From: JAKFWF01 sp963732635
GTDB lineage: Bacteria; Pseudomonadota; Alphaproteobacteria; Rhizobiales; Hyphomicrobiaceae
NCBI GenBank assembly: GCA_963732635.1
Contig: CAVTAL010000035.1
Span: 1 to 64,000, forward strand
DNA length: 64,000 bases
Direction: 5' to 3'
A program made the translations under genes and the position numbers. Within the stretch, counting starts at the first letter, position 1, and every line of letters begins with the position of its first letter. This document shows positions 58,884 through 64,000 of the stretch, piece after piece. The notes beneath the pieces were generated by a model. The model searched no databases, was not told where the DNA came from, and worked only from the letters and a program-made list of their open reading frames with translations.

Positions 58884-59810
58884 GTGAAGGACCCCAAAGC
58901 ACTCTTCCGAGGTACGGCCGATCCCTTCGGCAGGGAGTTGCCTGTCGTGCGCGTTGCCGACGCCGTCGAACTCCAGATCAGTAATGCATCAGACTTGCCA
59001 GTCATGGTGCGCTTTCGGGCCCGCTTCAAGGACCTCGGAACCCCAGGGGAAATCGGCGCCTATATCAGCCTCAAGGCCCCGAACAACACATACACGATTA
59101 CACCGCGCCCGCTTATTTCAGGTGCCATGCATGCCCTGTCTTGCGGGCCAACTACCGCTCAGATTCTTCGCATCGATTTTCCGCACGCATTCGCGATCGA
59201 AGAATTCACGATGTTCTTCAAGAATGCCAACGAACTCGATGCGCTGAGCTTCGGCGAATTGAAATACCTCGGTCGCGATGGCGCCGTGGGTAAGTTCGAT
59301 CTTACCGGTGCAGAAGCCGGTATCGATCGTCTGATTGAGCGATTGTCAACCATGCGAGCGGCCGGCAAACCGGACGACGAACACGAACTGGTCGTGGCGC
59401 TGAAGGATTATTCGACCACCCCCACAAATCAGCGATCGGTCAAATTCGGTGCATTGATCCGTCAGATCTCGCAGTCTCTGCCACTGACTACACCGGCAAA
59501 CCTGCTTCTAACACTGCTCGATGGCGTGCCCGAATGCGCAGGTACTGAGACCGCTTCGGACGATGTGATCGAACTGATCGCCGTAATCGCGTTGTGCGCG
59601 CTCAAGCGTGAGGGTTGGCTTTCGACCACAGGGCTGGAGTCGTTCAAAGCGTGGTTGACCGACATTCCGACCATTGAGCGCTTTATGGCAAAGCTGAATG
59701 CTGATCGCGCAGCAGCATCCGGGAATGCCGAGCGAATTCGTCGTCGCCAAACATTCGATAAACCCAGCGTGGCTGTCTATTCGTCGCGAAGCTCATCTGC
59801 TCTGTCTTGA
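58884..59810 (+). CDS. Glycan-cluster protein with beta-sandwich-like N-terminus
   Basis: 308 residues from GTG at 58884 after GCGAGGA. The first 150 residues look like a beta sandwich (VELQISNASDLPVMVRFRAR, GEIGAYISLKAPNNTYTITP, IEEFTMFFKNANELDALSF). The second half is helical (LIERLSTMRAAGKPDDEHEL, LESFKAWLTDIPTIERFMAK). The frame overlaps the LicD-type gene by 113 bases, so either a programmed overlap or a frameshift joins them into one longer protein. No family recognised. Confidence 0.5.
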   Translation: MKDPKALFRGTADPFGRELPVVRVADAVELQISNASDLPVMVRFRARFKDLGTPGEIGAYISLKAPNNTYTITPRPLISGAMHALSCGPTTAQILRIDFPHAFAIEEFTMFFKNANELDALSFGELKYLGRDGAVGKFDLTGAEAGIDRLIERLSTMRAAGKPDDEHELVVALKDYSTTPTNQRSVKFGALIRQISQSLPLTTPANLLLTLLDGVPECAGTETASDDVIELIAVIALCALKREGWLSTTGLESFKAWLTDIPTIERFMAKLNADRAAASGNAERIRRRQTFDKPSVAVYSSRSSSALS

Positions 59811-60312
59811 CCAGACGTTTGCCACGCTAAAGGACTTCGGCATCAATGGCGTTGTCTGCTACGGGACACTCCTCGGTGCGGTCCGGGATTCAAAGTTCAT
59901 ACCGCATGATGACGACGTCGACGTATTGTATTGGGATGACTCGAAGTCGCGACAGGAAGCCATCGATCGTCGCGACGAATTAGCTTTCAAGTTGCGGGAA
60001 CGCGGCTTTTCCGTGCGGATCGAACCCGGTCTGTTGCATTTGAACATCGGCATCAATGGCGGGACGTGCGATTTGTTCCCATGCTGGTTCGAAGGCGACA
60101 AGGTGAACCTGCTGATGGAGAAATATCAGGTTCGGCAGATTGACAAGAGCATTCTGCTCCCGAACGACAATTCCGTGATCAGCCTGTACGATCGAACGTT
60201 CCCGGCGCCGGCGAAGATCGAAGCTTTCCTGCATGAACGCTATGGGAGTGGCTGGGTTACGCCGAACAAATACTTCGAGTGGCCCTGGCCGCTGAACGGT
60301 AACCAAGGCTGA
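59698..60312 (+). CDS. LicD-type nucleotidyltransferase-fold phosphotransferase
   Basis: 204 residues as given. The LicD/fukutin core is GVVCYGTLLGAVRDSKFIPH, then DDDVDV (51-76), where the acids bind metal and the CDP-linked donor. SVRIEPGLLHLNIGI, GGTCDLFPCWFEGD and KIEAFLHERYGSGW follow. LicD enzymes transfer phosphocholine or polyol phosphates onto glycans. With the TagD-like enzyme upstream, transfer of glycerol phosphate is an attractive inference. The start is uncertain because of the overlap with the preceding frame. Confidence 0.75.
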   Translation: MLIAQQHPGMPSEFVVAKHSINPAWLSIRREAHLLCLDQTFATLKDFGINGVVCYGTLLGAVRDSKFIPHDDDVDVLYWDDSKSRQEAIDRRDELAFKLRERGFSVRIEPGLLHLNIGINGGTCDLFPCWFEGDKVNLLMEKYQVRQIDKSILLPNDNSVISLYDRTFPAPAKIEAFLHERYGSGWVTPNKYFEWPWPLNGNQG

Positions 60313-60354
60313 TCCGTCCGTTGCTGATCCGCTGCCGCTCCGTCACCCGATCCG

Positions 60355-61485
60355 TCATTGCGTTCGCGCCGCTCCGAATCTGCCCCTCAGCCGGCCGATG
60401 CGCCGCTTGAGTTTGCGCACCAGGCGGACCGGTCGCATGGCGGCTTTCCATAGCGCCCGCGCCGCCTTCGCCTCGGTGCGATAGCCCTCCGCCTTGGCCT
60501 CGGCGCGCATGTGGCTGTCAATCATACGCTGCAGGCCTTGCAGCCCGAGCGCGTCGGGCGCGGCCACCGGCGCCTGCGCCAGTGCCGCGATCTTTTGCAC
60601 CACGCCGGCCACCACCTGCCTTGCATCATGATGCATCCGGACGAGATCCTGGCCGACCCGGCCGAGCTCCGGGTCATAGGCCGCGAAATCGGCGCGCAAG
60701 GCCGCAATATCGGGGTGTGCGCGGCCCGCGGTGCCGGCAAAGCCGTCCGCCTCGAGCCGCTCGTAGGCGGCCGCCGTCACCCAGCCATCGGAGCCGGAAT
60801 GCTCGTGGATATAGGCCGGGCGGCCGCACGCCATCGCCTCCAGGATCGAGCGTCCATAGCCGACGACGATGTCGGCCCGCGCCATCTCAGGCGCCGGATT
60901 AACCGTCGGCGCCGGCCGGCCGAGCTGGCGCCAGTCGAGGTCGAACTCACCCCAGGCCTGCTGCAATCGGCTGTAGCGCTGGCCCTCGGCGGCACTGTAA
61001 TTGCCGATCACCAGCACCTCGTGCGGCGCTCCATTTGCCCATCCGCGCGGACTGAAGCGGACGATGTCGATCGGATGGCGAATCCGGATCACTTCGCCGG
61101 CGCCGACGCAGCCCAGCGCCAGCGTTTCCAGCCGTCCGCTCGGCGCCAAAGTCGCAGCAATTACACCGGGTTGCGGCGGCGGCAGCCATTCCTCCAGCAT
61201 GTTGTGCATCGCATAGAGCCTAGTGGCATCCGGATAAAGAATCGCCATGTCGATCGCAAGCGCACGATCCAGCGCGATGGTGGCGTCGACCGCGCGCGGC
61301 AGCCGGCGCTGATCGGCGATCACGGTCAGCGCCCGGCGGCCGGCCTCCTCGGCCACCATGCCGATCTCTTTGGCGTGCAATACCACCTCGTGGCCGAGCT
61401 GCGCCAAGGCCTCGGCGACGGTCAGAACGAAGGTTTCCGATCCGCCGGGAATGCCGAGCCGACGGGTCGCGATCACCACTCTCAC
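60355..61485 (-). CDS. GT4-like (GT-B) glycosyltransferase
   Basis: 376 residues: MRVVIATRRLGIPGGSETFV (Rossmann glycine loop), IRIRHPIDIVRFSPRG (inter-domain linker), HEVLVIGNYSAAEGQ and DIVVGYGRSILEAMACGRPA, the E-x7-E-type donor site of GT4 enzymes. A basic C-terminal tail (RLVRKLKRRIGRLRGRFGAA) may contact membrane. It overlaps the Mur-ligase gene by 4 nt, so it is the third enzyme of the right-edge operon. Confidence 0.8.
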   Translation of the reverse strand: MRVVIATRRLGIPGGSETFVLTVAEALAQLGHEVVLHAKEIGMVAEEAGRRALTVIADQRRLPRAVDATIALDRALAIDMAILYPDATRLYAMHNMLEEWLPPPQPGVIAATLAPSGRLETLALGCVGAGEVIRIRHPIDIVRFSPRGWANGAPHEVLVIGNYSAAEGQRYSRLQQAWGEFDLDWRQLGRPAPTVNPAPEMARADIVVGYGRSILEAMACGRPAYIHEHSGSDGWVTAAAYERLEADGFAGTAGRAHPDIAALRADFAAYDPELGRVGQDLVRMHHDARQVVAGVVQKIAALAQAPVAAPDALGLQGLQRMIDSHMRAEAKAEGYRTEAKAARALWKAAMRPVRLVRKLKRRIGRLRGRFGAARTQ

Positions 61486-62936
61486 GCTGACATCCCTTCA
61501 AGTACACGCGCCGCGCACGCCCGGTCGTCGAACGGCTCCACCGTGCCGCGCGCGTCGACGATCAGCCGGCCGAGCGCGCCGATGCCGAGAATAAGGACGA
61601 TATCACCGGCAGCGGCGGCGGCAATGGCACGCGCGATCGCCTTGCCCCGCGACAGCACGATCTCGACCGGAGTCTGGCCCTTGATCCGGTCGTGCAATTG
61701 CTTGATGCGCGGGATCCGCGCACTGCGCGGCGCGCTGCCGGTGGTCAGGATCACATGATCGCCGAATTCCGCAAGCGCCGCAGCACAACCGGCGGCCTTC
61801 GGCGCGTCAGGCAATCCGACCGGCCCGAACACGGTATGCAGGCGTGAGTGCCGCCTCGACACGATCGCCCGTGCCGTGGACAGCACCTGGATCAGGCCGT
61901 CCGGCGTGTGGGCGTAGTCGACGACGACGTCAAATGCAGCTTCGCTGGCGATCACCTGCCAGCGGCCGGGCGGTGCGGTGGCCCGCTCGAGACCGCTCGC
62001 GATCGTCGCCGGGTCGATACCGGCGGCGACACCGAAGGCAAAGGCGGCCGCGATATTGTGGGCGTTGTGGCGACCAGGGAGGCTGGTCTCGATCGCGAGG
62101 GTTCGTCCCTGCCAGCTCAGCTCCGTGCGCGCGCGGGCGACATCCCATTCGGCCGCACAAATTTGAACGTCCGCATCGGCGACGGCGCCGTACGAAATCG
62201 CGCGACCGCCGGCATCTCGAACGCGCGTCAACAATTCGGCGCCGAACGGGTCATCGATATTGACGATGCCGGCGCCACCGACCTTGTTGGCGCGTATGAA
62301 CATCCGGCTCTTGATGGCGCCGTAGTCGGCCATCGTCGCGTGGCGCGTCAGATGCTCCGGGGTCAGATTTGTGAAGATCGCATAGGCCGGCAGGAAGGTC
62401 GGGCTGGCTTCGAGCTGGAAGCTCGACACCTCGCAGACGATTACATCATTGCCGGGCGCAGCCGCCGAAATCGGCGGTCCAAATTCGGTATTGCCGACGA
62501 TCTCGCAGGTTTTAACTGCCGCGCGCAGCACCGCCGCAACCAGCGCGCAGGTCGTTGATTTTCCATTGGTGCCGGTGACGCCGACGACTGGACAGGCGAC
62601 ACGACGCCAGCCGAACTCAAGTTCGTCGATGCAAGGGATGCCTGCTGCGGTCGCGTCGCGCAGCAACGGAATGTCGAGGTCGATCCCAGGGCTCTTGACG
62701 ATCGCGCCGCCGTGCCCAATTCGCGCAATGAATTCCGTGCCATCGCCGCCGAGGTGGATTTCAACTCCCCTAGCCCGCCAAGTCGCGGCCTTGCGCATGA
62801 TGGCTGGCGCACTGCTTGCGTCCCAGCCGAACAGATCGGCTGGCCCGTTCGTTTGCAACGCCGCGTCGAGCGCCGCAGCCCCAGCACGCCCAAGGCCGGC
62901 AACGAGCAGCGGCGATGGAGGAACCACTTGCTTCAT
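61482..62936 (-). CDS. Mur ligase with MurD-like front and MurE-like C-terminus
   Basis: ATP-dependent amide ligase, 484 residues. The N-terminal Rossmann domain (LLVAGLGRAGAAALDAAL) and the middle domain are MurD-like: P-loop GVTGTNGKST (119-128), VSSFQLE (170-176), TNLTPEHLTRHATMADYGAI (189-208). The last domain is MurE/CphA-like: VVDYAHTPDGLIQVL (338-352) and, near the end, LILGIGALGRLI with PFDDRA. The MurE DNPR substrate motif is absent. It is outside any division/cell-wall cluster, 7 nt from an ATP-grasp gene. It is probably not the essential MurD; it may ligate an amino acid or peptide to an unusual acceptor. Confidence 0.8.
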   Translation of the reverse strand: MKQVVPPSPLLVAGLGRAGAAALDAALQTNGPADLFGWDASSAPAIMRKAATWRARGVEIHLGGDGTEFIARIGHGGAIVKSPGIDLDIPLLRDATAAGIPCIDELEFGWRRVACPVVGVTGTNGKSTTCALVAAVLRAAVKTCEIVGNTEFGPPISAAAPGNDVIVCEVSSFQLEASPTFLPAYAIFTNLTPEHLTRHATMADYGAIKSRMFIRANKVGGAGIVNIDDPFGAELLTRVRDAGGRAISYGAVADADVQICAAEWDVARARTELSWQGRTLAIETSLPGRHNAHNIAAAFAFGVAAGIDPATIASGLERATAPPGRWQVIASEAAFDVVVDYAHTPDGLIQVLSTARAIVSRRHSRLHTVFGPVGLPDAPKAAGCAAALAEFGDHVILTTGSAPRSARIPRIKQLHDRIKGQTPVEIVLSRGKAIARAIAAAAAGDIVLILGIGALGRLIVDARGTVEPFDDRACAARVLEGMSA

Positions 62937-62943
62937 TCGAGTG

Positions 62944-63927
62944 TCAACCGACCGCCGCAGTCAATTGCCGGGCGATTTCATCTGCAATTGGCAGCCCGGT
63001 CATATCTTCAATCCAAGCCCACTGGCCCGCCGCATTGATTTCCAGAAACACGAATGTGCCATCTGGCCGCTGGATCAGATCGATGCCGGCCATGTGCAAT
63101 CCGAAGCGCCGGGTGATGGTGCGGCACAACTGCTGGATTGCCTCGGGCAACACAATCGCTTCATGCGTCAGCGCCGCGTATCCCGCAGCGCGCCAATCGG
63201 TCTGGCCAGCGACATCGGCTTGCGAACCTATGCGGCATGCAAAGACGGTTTCACCAACCACTGTGACGCGAACATCGCACTCCTTCGGCACCAACCGCTG
63301 ATAAATTGCCGGTGACGCCGCGAGCGACTGGCTATCTTCCAGGTCGGCCGCATCGAGCCGCATCGTGTGAACGACAAACTGATCGTCGGTCGTGTGTCCC
63401 ACGACTTGCCCACCGACGAGCTTGGCAACCATCTGCCCATCCCATCGCGCAAAGCAGCGACGGATCCGGTCTGGATCTGAAGTGATCAATGTATCCGGCA
63501 GCGCGAAGCCGACACTCGCCGCCACACGCAGTTGCAGCACCTTGTTGCGGGTATTCTGGTTGGCCTGCGGATGATTGACCCACAGCACCGGCTCCAGTGC
63601 CAGAATGCAGCCCTCGAGCGCGGCCGCCATCTCGGATACGACCATCCGGCGCGCATCGGGGTCGTCGACATGAGACGCCACGGGAATCTTGAAATGACGG
63701 AACAAGATGGCGGCGAACGAATCGCCGCGGCACTCACTGCCGCCAATCCGCAACAAACTGTGCTGTGCCCGCGCCTCGACAACAAATTGGGCTTCGAAGC
63801 CGCCAATATAGGAATCCGTATCAAACCGAGCAAAAGCGGTGCCCCGTCGCACCAGCTCTGCCTCGACGCGCGGCACGTGATCATCTGCCGCGTGGGTGAC
63901 GATCAGAACCGATCGCCTGCTCGTCAT
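62944..63927 (-). CDS. MvdD-like ATP-grasp peptide ligase (graspetide-maturase type)
   Basis: 327 residues. The start SVLIVTHAADDHVPRVEAEL and RFDTDSY match the MvdC/MvdD N-terminus. The ATP-grasp core includes NTRNKVLQLRVAASVGFALP, MVAKLVGGQVV and IYQRLVPKECDVRVTVVGE. The hallmark end is FLEINAAGQWAWIEDMTGLP (294-313), where Glu and Asn bind Mg-ATP. Relatives form ester or amide cross-links between Thr/Ser/Lys and Asp/Glu in ribosomal peptides (microviridin type). It begins 2 nt after the stop of an upstream reading frame and is 7 nt from the Mur ligase. Confidence 0.85.
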   Translation of the reverse strand: MTSRRSVLIVTHAADDHVPRVEAELVRRGTAFARFDTDSYIGGFEAQFVVEARAQHSLLRIGGSECRGDSFAAILFRHFKIPVASHVDDPDARRMVVSEMAAALEGCILALEPVLWVNHPQANQNTRNKVLQLRVAASVGFALPDTLITSDPDRIRRCFARWDGQMVAKLVGGQVVGHTTDDQFVVHTMRLDAADLEDSQSLAASPAIYQRLVPKECDVRVTVVGETVFACRIGSQADVAGQTDWRAAGYAALTHEAIVLPEAIQQLCRTITRRFGLHMAGIDLIQRPDGTFVFLEINAAGQWAWIEDMTGLPIADEIARQLTAAVG

Positions 63928-63929
63928 GC

Positions 63930-64000
63930 TTACTTGATGTCGAGCTCGGTGGTGGTGCCGACATACTGAACTGCAATCGCGCGATCGACGAGGCGACGCT
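63930..64000 (-). CDS. C-terminus of a possible graspetide precursor (cut by window edge)
   Basis: The minus strand entering from the right edge reads 22 codons, RRLVDRAIAVQYVGTTTELD then IK, and stops at TAA (63930-63932). Two nucleotides separate it from the ATP-grasp start (TAAGCATG). Three Thr followed by Glu, Asp and Lys is the composition needed for omega-ester and omega-amide rings. The N-terminal part is outside the window, so it may instead be the end of an unrelated protein. Confidence 0.4.
   Translation of the reverse strand, partial: RRLVDRAIAVQYVGTTTELDIK

Overview
The window is a composite. Positions 1 to about 5,940 carry an actinobacterial-looking gene string: pnp, an M16 peptidase, ald, dut and the front of mreB. 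It is very GC-rich and broken by many single-base frameshifts. At about 5,940 the sequence switches abruptly, inside mreB, to the antisense of the first codons of an alphaproteobacterial elongation factor Ts gene. Everything to the right looks like one alphaproteobacterium of the Hyphomicrobiales (Bradyrhizobium/Xanthobacter relatives). The grounds are the style of the gene families, GC of roughly 64 percent by eye, the Liv-type transporters linked to acyl-CoA synthetases, and repeated GTCATTCCCGCG-type palindromes. The left junction is most simply an assembly chimera.

Layout of the alphaproteobacterial part. 5.94-9.95 kb is a low-GC accessory strip: an rpsB tail/tsf head fragment, a broken DUF6881-like gene, a TPGPW-motif pseudogene, a small membrane protein, and an orphan 324-residue gene lying between a 163-bp copy of the moaE 3' end and moaE itself. 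9.99-15.1 kb is housekeeping: moaE, moaD, pgsA, a TadA-type deaminase, an RsuA/RluB-type pseudouridine synthase, rsmD and a DMT-like permease. 15.1-28.7 kb holds acyl-CoA metabolism (family III CoA-transferase, enoyl-CoA hydratase, acyl-CoA dehydrogenase, mmsA), a ParDE-type and a HigBA-type toxin-antitoxin pair, tsaC, a GH114-like secreted protein, a glutathione transferase and azlCD. 28.9-36.3 kb is an acyl-CoA synthetase/Liv-type ABC transporter operon (also frameshift-rich). It is followed by a small-gene insert (STM3941-like, gfa, a racemase-fold protein without catalytic cysteines, a methyltransferase) and then a phenylacetate-CoA-ligase-like enzyme at 39.2-40.4 kb.

40.4-51.3 kb is a ten-gene leftward cluster: iolD, iolE, an inositol-monophosphatase-family enzyme, two AfuA-type binding proteins around a fused AfuB-type permease, the AfuC-type ATPase, iolG and a short-chain dehydrogenase. 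The combination reads as import of a phosphorylated inositol or related sugar phosphate, dephosphorylation, then the inositol pathway.

51.6-64 kb is a surface-glycan region, partly of lower GC: a TPR-GT32 fusion, a WbsX/GH99-like secreted protein, a methyltransferase, an AlgX/AlgJ-like SGNH protein, a TagD-type cytidylyltransferase, a LicD-type transferase and a GT4-like enzyme. At the right edge the GT4-like gene shares a compact operon with a Mur ligase of mixed MurD/MurE character and an MvdD-like ATP-grasp enzyme. Just 2 nt before the ATP-grasp start ends a reading frame whose last residues are GTTTELDIK. This is a candidate unusual ribosomal-peptide (graspetide-like) or peptide-ligation operon and is the most novel thing in the window.
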